Source: Roseburia zhanii (GTDB lineage Bacteria; Bacillota; Clostridia; Lachnospirales; Lachnospiraceae). Taken from it: a DNA stretch of 64,000 nt. How positions within the stretch are numbered: position 1 is the first letter of the stretch; the number at the start of each line of letters is the position of its first letter. Made by a program: the position numbers and the translations under genes. The notes under the pieces are model-generated. The model was given only the letters and a program-made list of their open reading frames with translations. It had not been told where the DNA came from and made no database searches. The stretch is from the NCBI RefSeq assembly GCF_014287635.1, contig NZ_JACOPH010000007.1:1-64000 (forward strand), in the 5' to 3' direction. Shown here piece by piece: positions 7,665 through 16,858 of this stretch.

Positions 7665-10589
7665 ATGAAAAGTCAATTCAGAAGAAACTTTGCAAAACTG
7701 CTTGTAGCTGCAATGGTTGTAAGTCAGATTGCCATTCCAGGCAGTGCAGTATATGCGGATGCCGCAGATACTACAGATGCGTCATGGGAAAATGCAGCAA
7801 CATTTACATTTTCAGATGAAGGGATTACAAGCGAAGGTGCTGCAGATGAAACTTACACTGTAAAAGGGACTGCACTTACGATTAAAGCAGAAGGAACTTA
7901 TGTATTAAAAGGAAGCTGTACAGATGGTTCCGTCAAAGTGAAAAAGGAAACAAAGAATGTTGTGATCGTATTAGACGGCTTAACGCTGACATCACAGACA
8001 ACAGCGCCAATCTGTGTAAATAAGACAGCAGAAGCTGAGATCATAGCGGCAGCAGGAACAGAGAATACATTAGCAGATACAGCAGCAAATGCATCTTCCG
8101 ATAACACAGATGCAGAGAAAGCTGTTATCAAAGCAAAAGATGGTTCTACACTGACACTTTCCGGCAGCGGAACAGTCAATGTGTCAGCAAATGGAAAGAA
8201 TGGTATCAAAGGCGGTGCAACAACTGCTTTAACCGTAAAAGAACAGAACTTAAATATCACATCTGTAGATAATGCATTAGCATCGGATGGTTCTGTGACG
8301 ATCGACAGTGGTAATATCCATATCAAATCTACAGAAGGCGACGGAATCAAATCTACACCGGATGATGGAGATACAGATTCTGCCGGAACGATCACATTAA
8401 ACGGTGGAACAGTCACAGTTGAGCAGGCAGTAGATGGTATCCAGGCAGCAAATGCGATCACGATCACAGATGGTTCTTATGAAGTGGTATGTTCTGATAA
8501 TGCGATCAAATCCGATCTGTCTGTACAGGTAGATGGAGGTACACTTGACCTGACAGCAGGTGGTGACGGGATCAAAGCATCCAATGCAACAAGTGATGCC
8601 ACAACCGATACAACGACAGACAGCAGTACAACAACTGATGATTCTACGACAGATGATGCAGCTACAACAACCACGACAGGTGATATTACGATCAATGGTG
8701 GTGATATCACGATCAATGCAGCAGGTGATGACATTCAGGCAGAAGTCAGCCTGACCATTGCAGATGGCATATTTGATCTGACAGCAAATGGTGGGGCATC
8801 TACCACACTTGCATCTGATGCAGATAGTTGTAAAGGTTTAAAAGCAGGCAGTGACATTACGATAAATGGTGGCAAGTATACGATCAATACAGCTGATGAT
8901 GCTGTACACAGCAATGAATATATCACCGTTAATGCAGGAACATTTAACATTAAGACAGGTGATGATGGTATGCACGCAGACACATCACTGATCGTAGGGC
9001 AGGAAAGCGGTGATGTGCAGCCAACGATCAATATTGAACAGTCTTATGAAGGATTAGAAGCAGGAACCGTTTATGTATACGGTGGAGATATTGATGTTGT
9101 ATCAAGTGATGACGGAATCAACGCAGCAGGCGGTTCTTCTAACGGAACTGATCCGGGAGCACCGGGAACCGGTGGTGACGGATTCAATCCGGGCGGCGGC
9201 AGACCGGGCGGTGCCGGTGGACCGGGAGGCAATGGTGGATTTAACCAGTCTGCAGGTAATATGGGAAATACAAGCACAAGCAGTAATTATGCAATTTATA
9301 TGAACGGTGGAGATGTATTTATCAATGCTGGCGGTGACGGTTTAGATTCTAACGGTCCACTGACGATCAATGGTGGAACGATCTGCGTTTACGGTGCGGC
9401 AGCAGGTGGTACAGGAAGTGACAACTGTCCAATAGATGCAGATGGAACAATCCTGATCAACGGAGGAACGATCTTTGGAGCAGGTTCTTCCCAGATGGTA
9501 GAATATCCGTCAAATGCATCAACACAGAAATATTATCTTTCTACAAATACAACTTATAATGCAGGAACGATCGTCAATATCGTAGACAGCAGTTCTAACG
9601 TATTATATACAGAAACGTTATTAAAGAAAGCAAATTATATCTTATTCAGCAGTGCAGATATGGGCACATCTGGAAGCTGCAGTATAAAAACCGGTAAGAT
9701 CAGTGGAAGTGACAGTGGAAACACAGGTGGAAGCACGGGAGGAAATGACAGTGGAAACACAGGTGGAAGCACGGGAGGAAATGATAGCGGAACAACAGGT
9801 GGAAGCACCGGAGGAAGTGACAGCGGAAACACAGGTGGCAATACCGGTGGAACAACTGGAGGAACGACCGGCGGAAGTACTACAGGAACAACAGATGGAA
9901 CAACAAGTGGAAGTACCACAGGGACAACCGATGGAAATACCAGTGGAACTACAACTGGAACAACTAACGGCAATGGCAGTACAGACAGTACACAGACACC
10001 ATCTGCCGCAGCAGCAGGAACTAAGCTGACAGACACACAGGGAAAAGCACTCTATGTTGTACTTGATGCAGATGCAGCAACGGTATCTTATGCAGGAACA
10101 ACAGATAAGACAGCTGCAAAGATCACGATACCGGCAACAGTAGAGATCGATCAGGTAACTTATACAGTAACTGCAGTTGCACAGAAAGCACTCTATAAGA
10201 ATACAAAGATCAAGACAGTAACGATCGGTAAGAACGTAACAGTGATCGGAAAGAGTGCATTTGAAGGATGCAAAAAATTGAAATCAGTGACATTACCGGA
10301 AAGCCTTACCCAGATCGGAAACAGAACATTTTATAACTGCGTGGCACTTACAAAAATTGTGATCCCGTCTAACGTAGCAAAGATTGGAAAACAGGCATTT
10401 ACAAATGCAAAGAAATTAAAGAACATTGTAATCAGGACAACAAAACTGACAGCAAAGAATATTGGTGCTAAAGCATTTAAAGGAACAGCAGCTAAAGCCA
10501 CTGTAAAAGTGCCAAAGAGCAAATTAAAATCTTATCAGAAGATCCTTGTTACAAAAGGCATGAATAAAAAAGCAGCCATCAAAAAATAA
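7665..10589 (+). CDS. Secreted carbohydrate-binding beta-helix protein (Cthe_2159-like) with LRR_5 tail
   Basis: A 974-residue protein with signal peptide (residues 1-31, ending near AVYADA). Residues about 40-650 are repeated strands rich in G-G and D-G-I-x-A turns, typical of the Cthe_2159/DUF4353 right-handed beta-helix family, whose founding member binds acidic plant polysaccharide. Residues about 681-770 are a Gly/Ser/Thr/Asn linker made of 12-residue repeats. Residues about 805-945 are LRR_5 repeats. The RBS is the purine-rich stretch AGGGGG about ten bases upstream. An internal Gly/Pro-rich stretch lies at about 490-530. It follows two other large exported proteins, so this region appears devoted to the cell surface. 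The ligand (pectin-like glycan) is inferred from the family. Confidence 0.85.
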   Translation: MKSQFRRNFAKLLVAAMVVSQIAIPGSAVYADAADTTDASWENAATFTFSDEGITSEGAADETYTVKGTALTIKAEGTYVLKGSCTDGSVKVKKETKNVVIVLDGLTLTSQTTAPICVNKTAEAEIIAAAGTENTLADTAANASSDNTDAEKAVIKAKDGSTLTLSGSGTVNVSANGKNGIKGGATTALTVKEQNLNITSVDNALASDGSVTIDSGNIHIKSTEGDGIKSTPDDGDTDSAGTITLNGGTVTVEQAVDGIQAANAITITDGSYEVVCSDNAIKSDLSVQVDGGTLDLTAGGDGIKASNATSDATTDTTTDSSTTTDDSTTDDAATTTTTGDITINGGDITINAAGDDIQAEVSLTIADGIFDLTANGGASTTLASDADSCKGLKAGSDITINGGKYTINTADDAVHSNEYITVNAGTFNIKTGDDGMHADTSLIVGQESGDVQPTINIEQSYEGLEAGTVYVYGGDIDVVSSDDGINAAGGSSNGTDPGAPGTGGDGFNPGGGRPGGAGGPGGNGGFNQSAGNMGNTSTSSNYAIYMNGGDVFINAGGDGLDSNGPLTINGGTICVYGAAAGGTGSDNCPIDADGTILINGGTIFGAGSSQMVEYPSNASTQKYYLSTNTTYNAGTIVNIVDSSSNVLYTETLLKKANYILFSSADMGTSGSCSIKTGKISGSDSGNTGGSTGGNDSGNTGGSTGGNDSGTTGGSTGGSDSGNTGGNTGGTTGGTTGGSTTGTTDGTTSGSTTGTTDGNTSGTTTGTTNGNGSTDSTQTPSAAAAGTKLTDTQGKALYVVLDADAATVSYAGTTDKTAAKITIPATVEIDQVTYTVTAVAQKALYKNTKIKTVTIGKNVTVIGKSAFEGCKKLKSVTLPESLTQIGNRTFYNCVALTKIVIPSNVAKIGKQAFTNAKKLKNIVIRTTKLTAKNIGAKAFKGTAAKATVKVPKSKLKSYQKILVTKGMNKKAAIKK
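9711..9854 (+). repeat. In-frame tandem repeat, four copies of 36 bp
   Basis: Units begin at 9711, 9747, 9783 and 9819. The first two are identical; the next two diverge slightly. They encode the linker unit DSGNTGGSTGGN. Less regular Gly/Thr repeats continue to about 9975. Copy number is likely to vary between strains. Confidence 0.9.
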
Positions 10590-10600
10590 ATAAAGTGTCG

Positions 10601-10633
10601 AAAAGAAAGCTGCGAAAGCGGCTTTCTTTTTTT
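10601..10633 (+). terminator. Intrinsic terminator after the beta-helix protein gene
   Basis: GAAAGCTGC pairs with GCGGCTTTC around a GAAA loop, and T7 follows. Confidence 0.85.
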
Positions 10634-10660
10634 GACCTTTCTTTGCAGATGACGTATAAT
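10632..10660 (+). promoter_or_regulatory. Promoter of the HPt gene
   Basis: TTGACC (10632-10637), 17 bp spacer and TATAAT (10655-10660). The -35 box overlaps the T-run of the upstream terminator. Confidence 0.75.
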
Positions 10661-10707
10661 AGAAGCAGATTCGGAAACGATAACAGTAATTTAGGAGTAG
10701 TGATAAG

Positions 10708-11067
10708 ATGGATCGTGAGAAACTGATCGAAGCAGGCATTGATTATGATGCAGCATTGAAACGTTTTGTCGGGAGAGAAGATCTGTATCAAAAATATCTG
10801 ATACAGTTTTTAGCTGACGATAAGTTCGAAAAATTAAAAACAGCAATAATAAAACGCGATGCCAAAGAAGCATTTAAACAGGCACATGCATTAAAAGGTG
10901 TGACAGGTACACTGAGCATCAGCCGTCTGTTTACAGCATTAGAAGAGGTAGTAACACCGCTTCGGGTTGAAAATATCGATGAAGCAGAAAAAAATATGGA
11001 AAAAGTGCAAAAAGAATATATGTATGCGCTAAGTGCGATCAGAAGTGAAGTTGGTGTTCCATCATAG
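10708..11067 (+). CDS. Stand-alone histidine phosphotransfer (HPt) protein
   Basis: A 119-residue, all-helical protein. The motif AHALKGVTGTLS places the phospho-accepting histidine at residue 60, in the usual position of an HPt domain. HPt proteins carry phosphate between receiver domains of hybrid kinases and response regulators in the cytoplasm. It has its own strong promoter and no kinase beside it; a hybrid kinase with its own HPt lies 20 kb away at 30235. The partner is unknown. The RBS TAGGAG is a little far from the ATG but usable. Confidence 0.85.
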   Translation: MDREKLIEAGIDYDAALKRFVGREDLYQKYLIQFLADDKFEKLKTAIIKRDAKEAFKQAHALKGVTGTLSISRLFTALEEVVTPLRVENIDEAEKNMEKVQKEYMYALSAIRSEVGVPS

Positions 11068-11205
11068 CAAGTTGTATGCTATAATATCAGTGTAGTGTGA
11101 ACTGAGAAATGGCGTGTCCATAAGTAACAATTGTTTATTAGTCCAATTTATACTCTGGAGACCACATCATGATATGTATGAAGATAATAGAAAGAAGGAA
11201 AACAT

Positions 11206-11343
11206 ATGACAGACAGTAGTTTGATTATTTTTTTAGGAATCTTGATCCTGCTAGTTGTGATCGTTGCTGTTATTGCAGTAGTGTCAGCAGTATCAGGAGC
11301 AGTGGCTGCAGTTGCACATAAGGATATCGAGGAAGAAGAGTAG
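11206..11343 (+). CDS. Single-pass membrane microprotein, 45 aa
   Basis: The RBS AGAAGGAAAA precedes the ATG. The product starts MTDSSLIIFLGILILLVVIV and runs as one long hydrophobic stretch, residues 5-37, then ends in the acidic tail HKDIEEEE. No family is recognised. It sits alone between the HPt gene and the valS T-box. The hydrophobic core with Ala/Gly/Ser faces would suit helix packing in the membrane, but its role is unknown. Confidence 0.6.
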   Translation: MTDSSLIIFLGILILLVVIVAVIAVVSAVSGAVAAVAHKDIEEEE

Positions 11344-11437
11344 ATAAGTATCATACAGCTATCATATGAATGACGATGTACCGGATGCTGCAGACTGTCT
11401 GAACATGAAAAAGTAATGGAAGGCATTTGAAAGACGC

Positions 11438-11466
11438 TTGACAAAATCGCATTTTCTGCGTACTAT
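11438..11466 (+). promoter_or_regulatory. Promoter of the valS T-box leader
   Basis: TTGACA (11438-11443), 17 bp spacer and TACTAT (11461-11466). Confidence 0.65.
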
Positions 11467-11479
11467 TATAAAAGTTAAA

Positions 11480-11749
11480 TAGAAAAAGGTAATGAGAAAG
11501 AGGAGTACACAGATACGCTCATTAGAGAGAACTGCTCATCGGGTGCAAGGTGGTTTTGAAAACGATTTGTGGAAGGTAGCTTTTGAACCTGAGAACTGAA
11601 ATGATGATAAGATCAAGAGTAGGTTTTCACGGATTATCCCGTTAAAGATAGAGAGATATATAGACAGAATGATTCCTGCTATATAAGCAAGGTGGTACCG
11701 CGCAGATGATTCGCCCTTGAAAGACACAGTCTTTCAGGGGCATTTTTTA
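11480..11749 (+). ncRNA. T-box riboswitch, valine type
   Basis: The leader holds the T-box core AAGGTGGTACCGCG at 11689-11702 and ends in an intrinsic terminator (stem 11713-11741, then T6). By alignment with the serS leader, the specifier triplet is GTA (11576-11578), a valine codon, followed by a purine. The TGGT bulge (11693-11696) would pair with a tRNA ending ACCA, as expected for valine tRNA. Uncharged tRNA should favour the antiterminator and switch on valS. Confidence 0.92.
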
Positions 11750-11772
11750 TGAACATGATAAGGAGAATCAAA

Positions 11773-14421
11773 ATGAGTAAAGAATTAGCAAAAACATACG
11801 ATCCAAAAGGGATCGAAGACCGTCTTTACAAAAAATGGGAAGACAACGGTTATTTTCATGCAACGGCAGATAGAAGTAAGAAACCATTTACGATCGTAAT
11901 GCCGCCGCCAAATATCACAGGCCAGCTTCATATGGGACATGCATTAGATAATACAATGCAGGATATTCTGATCCGTTATAAGAGAATGCAGGGATATAAT
12001 GCATTGTGGCAGCCGGGAACAGACCATGCAGCGATCGCAACTGAAGTTAAGGTCATTGAGTCCCTGAAAAAACAGGGAATCGATAAAGAAGACTTAGGCA
12101 GAGATGGTTTCCTTGAAAAATGCTGGGAGTGGCGGAAAGAATATGGTGGACGTATCATTAAGCAGCTTAAGAAATTAGGTTCTTCCGCAGATTGGGAGAG
12201 AGAACGTTTTACCATGGACGAAGGCTGCTCTGATGCTGTTCTGGAAGTATTTATCAAGTTATATGAGCAGGGTTATATTTACAAAGGTTCCCGTATCGTC
12301 AACTGGTGTCCGGTATGCCAGACTTCTATTTCCGATGCAGAGGTAGAACATGAGGAACAGGACGGATTTTTCTGGCATATCAATTATCCGGTAGTAGGCG
12401 AAGAAGGAAGATTTGTTGAGATCGCAACGACAAGACCGGAAACCATGTTTGGTGATACAGCTGTTGCAGTCAATCCGGAAGATGAAAGATACAAAGATAT
12501 CATCGGAAAAACACTGATGCTGCCATTTGTAAACCGAGAGATCCCTGTCATTGCAGATGCATATGTAGATAAGGAATTTGGAACAGGATGTGTGAAGATC
12601 ACACCGGCACATGACCCGAACGATTTTGAAGTAGGTAAACGTCATAATTTAGAGGAGATCGTTGTCATTAACGATGATGCAACGATGAATAAAAATGCCG
12701 GAAAATTTGCCGGTATGGATCGTTACGAATGTAGAAAAGCATTGGTAAAAGAATTAGAAGAAATGGGACTGCTCGTAAAAGTCGTACCACATTCCCATAA
12801 TGTAGGAACACATGACCGTTGTGGTACAACTGTTGAACCGATGATCAAACAGCAGTGGTTTGTCAAGATGGATGAACTGATCAAACCTGCTGTTGAGGCA
12901 GTTAAGACAGGCAAGATCAATCTTCTTCCAAAACGTATGGAAAAGACATATTTTAACTGGACAGATAATATCCGTGACTGGTGTATTTCCAGACAGTTAT
13001 GGTGGGGACACAGAATACCGGCATATTACTGTGAAGACTGCGGTGAGATGGTCGTAGCAAAAAAGGCACCGGAAAAATGCCCGAAATGCGGATGCGTGCA
13101 TATGAAACAGGATGAGGACACCTTAGATACATGGTTCTCCTCCGCATTATGGCCGTTCTCTACGTTAGGCTGGCCGGAAAAAACAGAAGATTTAGATTAT
13201 TTCTATCCGAATGATGTCTTAGTTACCGGATATGATATCATCTTCTTCTGGGTAATCCGAATGATCTTCTCCGGTTTTGCACAGATGGGTGAAGAACCAT
13301 TCCATACGGTACTATTCCATGGACTTGTGCGTGATTCACAGGGACGGAAAATGAGTAAATCCTTAGGAAATGGAATTGATCCGTTAGAGGTCATTGATAA
13401 ATACGGTGCAGATGCACTCCGCCTGACACTGATCACAGGAAATGCACCGGGAAATGATATGCGTTTCTACTGGGAGAGAGTAGAAGCCTCCCGTAACTTT
13501 GCAAATAAAGTATGGAATGCTTCCCGTTTCATTATGATGAATATCGGAGATACCGAACTTACCGTTCCGGCAGCTGAGGATCTGCTGGCAGAAGATAAAT
13601 GGATCTTATCAAAAGTCAATACACTGGCCAAAGAAATGACAGAGAATATGGATAAGTTCGAGATGGGTATTGCCGTACAGAAAGTATATGATTTCATCTG
13701 GGATGAGTTCTGTGACTGGTACATTGAAATGACAAAACGCCGGACATACAACCGCGAAAAAGATCCAAAATCAGCCAATGCAGCACTTTATACATTAAAA
13801 GAAGTACTGACACAGGCACTTAAGATGTTACATCCTTTTATGCCATTTATCACAGAAGAAATTTTCTGTACCTTACATCCAGAAGAAGATACGATCATGC
13901 TTGCTGACTGGCCGGTATATGAAGAAGCACGTAATTTTGCCAAAGAGGAATCCATGGTAGAACGGTGCAAGGAACTTGTTAAGAGTGTCAGAAACCGCCG
14001 CAGTGAAATGGATGTACCACCATCAAGAAAAGCAGCCGTACACATCGTATCTGAAAATGAAGAGGTACGTGATATCTTTGAAGCAGAAAAAGATATGTAT
14101 GCAGGACTGATGGGAGCATCAGAAGTTCGTATACAGTCTGATAAGACCGGTATTGCAGAAGATGCCGTATCGATCGTGATCCCGGATGCCGTTGTGTATA
14201 TCCCGTTAGAAGATTTAGTGGATATGGCAAAAGAAAAAGAGCGTTTAGAGAAAGAGCAGGCACGTTTAGAGAAAGAGCTTGCACGTTCTAAGGGCATGTT
14301 GAGCAATGAACGTTTCTTAAGCAAAGCACCGGAAGCAAAAGTGCAGGAAGAAAAAGATAAGCTTGCAAAATATGAGCAGATGATGGAGCAGGTAAAAGCA
14401 CAGCTTGCATCAATGAAATAA
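11773..14421 (+). CDS. valS: Valine--tRNA ligase
   Basis: An 882-residue class I synthetase that charges tRNA(Val) with valine. The HIGH-type motif HMGH is at 53-56 and KMSKS at 526-530. The editing (CP1) domain lies between, with a Cys-rich zinc site near CEDCGEMVVAKKAPEKCPKC, and a C-terminal coiled coil rich in Lys/Glu closes the protein. The length is as expected (B. subtilis about 880). The start at 11773 is preferred to 11749 because AAGGAG lies seven bases before it and the earlier ATG falls at the end of the terminator. Expression is controlled by the T-box upstream. No clear terminator follows. Confidence 0.97.
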   Translation: MSKELAKTYDPKGIEDRLYKKWEDNGYFHATADRSKKPFTIVMPPPNITGQLHMGHALDNTMQDILIRYKRMQGYNALWQPGTDHAAIATEVKVIESLKKQGIDKEDLGRDGFLEKCWEWRKEYGGRIIKQLKKLGSSADWERERFTMDEGCSDAVLEVFIKLYEQGYIYKGSRIVNWCPVCQTSISDAEVEHEEQDGFFWHINYPVVGEEGRFVEIATTRPETMFGDTAVAVNPEDERYKDIIGKTLMLPFVNREIPVIADAYVDKEFGTGCVKITPAHDPNDFEVGKRHNLEEIVVINDDATMNKNAGKFAGMDRYECRKALVKELEEMGLLVKVVPHSHNVGTHDRCGTTVEPMIKQQWFVKMDELIKPAVEAVKTGKINLLPKRMEKTYFNWTDNIRDWCISRQLWWGHRIPAYYCEDCGEMVVAKKAPEKCPKCGCVHMKQDEDTLDTWFSSALWPFSTLGWPEKTEDLDYFYPNDVLVTGYDIIFFWVIRMIFSGFAQMGEEPFHTVLFHGLVRDSQGRKMSKSLGNGIDPLEVIDKYGADALRLTLITGNAPGNDMRFYWERVEASRNFANKVWNASRFIMMNIGDTELTVPAAEDLLAEDKWILSKVNTLAKEMTENMDKFEMGIAVQKVYDFIWDEFCDWYIEMTKRRTYNREKDPKSANAALYTLKEVLTQALKMLHPFMPFITEEIFCTLHPEEDTIMLADWPVYEEARNFAKEESMVERCKELVKSVRNRRSEMDVPPSRKAAVHIVSENEEVRDIFEAEKDMYAGLMGASEVRIQSDKTGIAEDAVSIVIPDAVVYIPLEDLVDMAKEKERLEKEQARLEKELARSKGMLSNERFLSKAPEAKVQEEKDKLAKYEQMMEQVKAQLASMK

Positions 14422-14518
14422 ATTGACAAAAGAAAGTATCTGCCGGAAATTGCATGGAAATATTGCAGATTTGTGTAAAATGTTGCGATGAGATAATAAA
14501 AACTTAATATTTTTTCGC

Positions 14519-14580
14519 TTGCATAATAGAACCACTATATTATAATGGTAAAAGAAAAATAACCATATAGTATAGTGGTT
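14519..14580 (+). promoter_or_regulatory. Promoter with two operator-like palindromes
   Basis: TTGCAT (14519-14524), 16 bp spacer and TATAAT (14541-14546). Two similar 18-19 bp near-palindromes of the form ACCA-TATA-TATA-TGGT occur, one over the -10 (about 14531-14549) and one just past the start (about 14562-14579). Their outer arms AACCACTATA and TATAGTGGTT also pair perfectly with each other (14530-14539 and 14571-14580). This arrangement suits a dimeric repressor. Confidence 0.6.
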
Positions 14581-14610
14581 TTGTTATGGATAGATACAGG
14601 AGGTATTCAG

Positions 14611-14748
14611 ATGATAGATTTTGAAGAAGAATTAAAGAAATTTCAGCCAAGCCTTGAAGTAGAAGAAGCAGAGGATGCTATATACAGCCGCGACTTAAGT
14701 GATATGACAGATATACTGCTTGAAATGATGAAAGAAAAACATAACTGA
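14611..14748 (+). CDS. Small acidic protein of unknown function, 45 aa
   Basis: AGGAGG at 14598-14603 is well placed before ATG. The product begins MIDFEEELKKFQPSLEVEEA and ends LLEMMKEKHN; it is acidic, amphipathic and has no membrane segment. It is the first gene after the palindrome-bearing promoter and is followed 20 bp later by the zinc-ribbon/TPR gene, so the two are probably co-transcribed and may work together. Function unknown. Confidence 0.65.
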   Translation: MIDFEEELKKFQPSLEVEEAEDAIYSRDLSDMTDILLEMMKEKHN

Positions 14749-14768
14749 TAAGGCAGGCGAGGTAGAAT

Positions 14769-16283
14769 ATGGAATGTTATAATTGTGGGGCACAACTTGG
14801 CAGAGAAAATTATTGCAGCAAGTGTGGTGCAGATGTAAAGATCTATAAGAAGATTCTGATGGCTTCAAACAGCTTTTATAATGAAGGATTAGAACGTGCA
14901 AATGTGCGGAATCTTTCAGGAGCGATCGAAAGCCTGAAAAAGAGTCTGGAATTGAATAAGATGAATATGGATGCCAGAAACCTGTTAGGTCTGGTCTATT
15001 TTGAGATGGGAGAAACCGTGGCAGCACTCAGCGAATGGGTGATTAGCAAGAATTATCACAGCCACAACAATATTGCAGGGCAGTATTTAGGCGAGATACA
15101 GAATAACCCATCCCGTTTAGATACGATCAACCAGACGATCAAGAAGTATAATCAGGCACTTTTATACTGCAGACAGGGCAGCAGGGATCTAGCCATTATC
15201 CAGCTAAAAAAAGTATTGTCCTTAAATCCCAAATTAGTCAAAGGACATCAGTTATTAGCACTTCTTTATATGCAGGACGGTAAATATGAGCAGGCAAAGA
15301 AGTCGCTTAGAAATGCGGCGAAGATCGATGAGAACAATACGATGACGCAGCGTTATCTCAAAGAAGCGAATCGTGAACTCAGAGAGTCCAACCCGAAGAA
15401 ACAGAAGAAGGACGATCTGATCTCTTACCAGAGTGGAAATGAAACGATCATCATGCCGGCACATTTTAAAGATAATTCTGCAGTGCAGACGATCATCAAT
15501 ATTGTGATCGGTATCGTATTAGGTGGAGCAATCTCTATGTTTTTACTCCTTCCGAATATTAAGCAGCAGGCAAAAAGTGATGCGAATACCGCATTGAAAG
15601 CAGCAAATGACACCATTGCCACAAAGGAACAGACAATATCTTCTTTACAGAACAAGGTAGATGATCTGACAAAAGAAATGGAAGATACCAAAGAGGCTTC
15701 TGATACCGTAGAAACAAAACTTTCTTCTTATGAGCAGTTATTGACAGCTTATGCGGCATTTGTGGCAGATGATATTGATGCAGCAGGAACCGCATTAGAG
15801 AAGGTATCTGCGGATGATTTGAGCGATAAGGCAAAGACAATCTATGATGATGTCAATGCAAAGGTGAATGAAAAATATCTTGCCTCGATGTATCAGGAAG
15901 GTTACAGTGCCTATAACAAGGGAGATCAGACAACAGCCATTGAGAAGTTAAAGAAAGTAGTGGAAATGGATGAATCCTACCAGAATGGTAATGCAATATA
16001 TTATCTTGCCCAGGCTTACCGGAGAGCAGATGATATGGAACAGGCAGTCATCTATTACCAGAAAGTATTAGAGCAGTATCCGGGAACAGAGCGTGCGCGT
16101 GTAGCACAGACCTATGTCAATGCACAGCAGAAAAATACTTCCGCTTCACAGACAACAGGACAGACAACACAGGATCGGCAGGAGAATACAAATACACAGG
16201 ATGCAGCCGCACAGCCGGATGGGGCAGACCAACAGCCAGCAGACCAGCCGGCAGATCAGCAGCCGGAGGCACAGGGACAGTAG
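14769..16283 (+). CDS. Zinc-ribbon, TPR-repeat membrane protein
   Basis: A 504-residue protein. A zinc ribbon with C3, C6, C16 and C19 opens it, followed by about four TPR helices pairs (residues 35-210), one membrane segment (about 241-263, IVIGIVLGGAISMFLLLP), a coiled coil (about 275-330), a second TPR group (about 370-450) and a Gln/Ala/Pro-rich low-complexity tail. The zinc ribbon and first TPR set would be cytoplasmic, the second outside. TPR proteins hold partners together; the partner is unknown. It follows the 45-aa gene in one operon and precedes a terminator, separated from the sporulation sigma operon. Confidence 0.8.
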   Translation: MECYNCGAQLGRENYCSKCGADVKIYKKILMASNSFYNEGLERANVRNLSGAIESLKKSLELNKMNMDARNLLGLVYFEMGETVAALSEWVISKNYHSHNNIAGQYLGEIQNNPSRLDTINQTIKKYNQALLYCRQGSRDLAIIQLKKVLSLNPKLVKGHQLLALLYMQDGKYEQAKKSLRNAAKIDENNTMTQRYLKEANRELRESNPKKQKKDDLISYQSGNETIIMPAHFKDNSAVQTIINIVIGIVLGGAISMFLLLPNIKQQAKSDANTALKAANDTIATKEQTISSLQNKVDDLTKEMEDTKEASDTVETKLSSYEQLLTAYAAFVADDIDAAGTALEKVSADDLSDKAKTIYDDVNAKVNEKYLASMYQEGYSAYNKGDQTTAIEKLKKVVEMDESYQNGNAIYYLAQAYRRADDMEQAVIYYQKVLEQYPGTERARVAQTYVNAQQKNTSASQTTGQTTQDRQENTNTQDAAAQPDGADQQPADQPADQQPEAQGQ

Positions 16284-16327
16284 GCGTGTTACAGATCAAT
16301 AGAATACGATAGAGCAGTTATGCTTAT

Positions 16328-16376
16328 ACAAAAGACGTTAAACCCATAAAGAAAATGGGCGTTAGCGTCTTTTTTG
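16328..16376 (+). terminator. Intrinsic terminator before the spoIIA operon
   Basis: AAAAGACGTTAAACCCA pairs with TGGGCGTTAGCGTCTTTT (small mismatches) and a T-run follows. Confidence 0.8.
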
Positions 16377-16478
16377 TATTTCGATACAAGGGTCAACAGG
16401 TCAGAATTGCGGGAGCTGCAAAGCAACGGAGCAATTCGTGTATCATATATAACATTCAATGGAAAGAGAGGGAATCAC

Positions 16479-16784
16479 ATGGATTGTAAATATCAGTTAA
16501 AGGATGGATGTATGCGGATCTCAATGCCAAAGGAGGTCGATCATCACAACGCAGAACAGTTAAAAAAAGAAGCCGATCTTCTGATCGGGGCATACCATAT
16601 ACAAAAGTTGATTTTTGATTTTGCAGGGACAGAATTTATGGACAGTTCCGGTATCGGTGTAGTGATCGGAAGATGCAAACATATGGGGTACAGTGGGGGT
16701 GAAGTATCTGCAGAACACTTAAATGAACGGATACAAAAGATTTTTGTCGTATCCGGTCTGCATAAGATCATTAAAGTGACGTAA
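16479..16784 (+). CDS. spoIIAA: Anti-sigma F factor antagonist SpoIIAA
   Basis: A 101-residue STAS-domain protein. The motif FMDSSGIGVVIGRCK includes the DSSG serine that SpoIIAB phosphorylates. Unphosphorylated SpoIIAA frees sigma-F from SpoIIAB in the forespore. The ATG at 16479 follows the purine-rich AGAGAGGGA; the longer frame from 16374 overlaps the upstream terminator and is rejected. It is first in spoIIAA-spoIIAB-sigF. In other spore formers the operon uses sigma-H; I could not fix a sigma-H promoter. An inverted repeat GAATTGC/GCAATTC (16404-16410, 16431-16437) lies in the leader. Confidence 0.95.
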   Translation: MDCKYQLKDGCMRISMPKEVDHHNAEQLKKEADLLIGAYHIQKLIFDFAGTEFMDSSGIGVVIGRCKHMGYSGGEVSAEHLNERIQKIFVVSGLHKIIKVT

Positions 16785-16858
16785 GATCAGCGATATTTGA
16801 CCTGTAATGAAAACGGTTACAAAGCAACAAAATAGGAAAGAGGCGGAGGAAGATAAGC

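Noticed and set aside
9711..9975. Regular short repeats that might suggest a CRISPR array
   Set aside because: The 36 bp units follow one another with no spacers and are in frame, coding for a Gly/Ser/Thr linker.
9635..10036. Minus-strand frame rich in Val/Leu/Pro opposite the repeats
   Set aside because: It is the shadow of the low-complexity linker; no RBS and no family features.
13788..14429. 213-codon minus-strand frame opposite the end of valS
   Set aside because: It lies wholly opposite a well-supported gene and has the Ser/Leu-rich look of a shadow frame.
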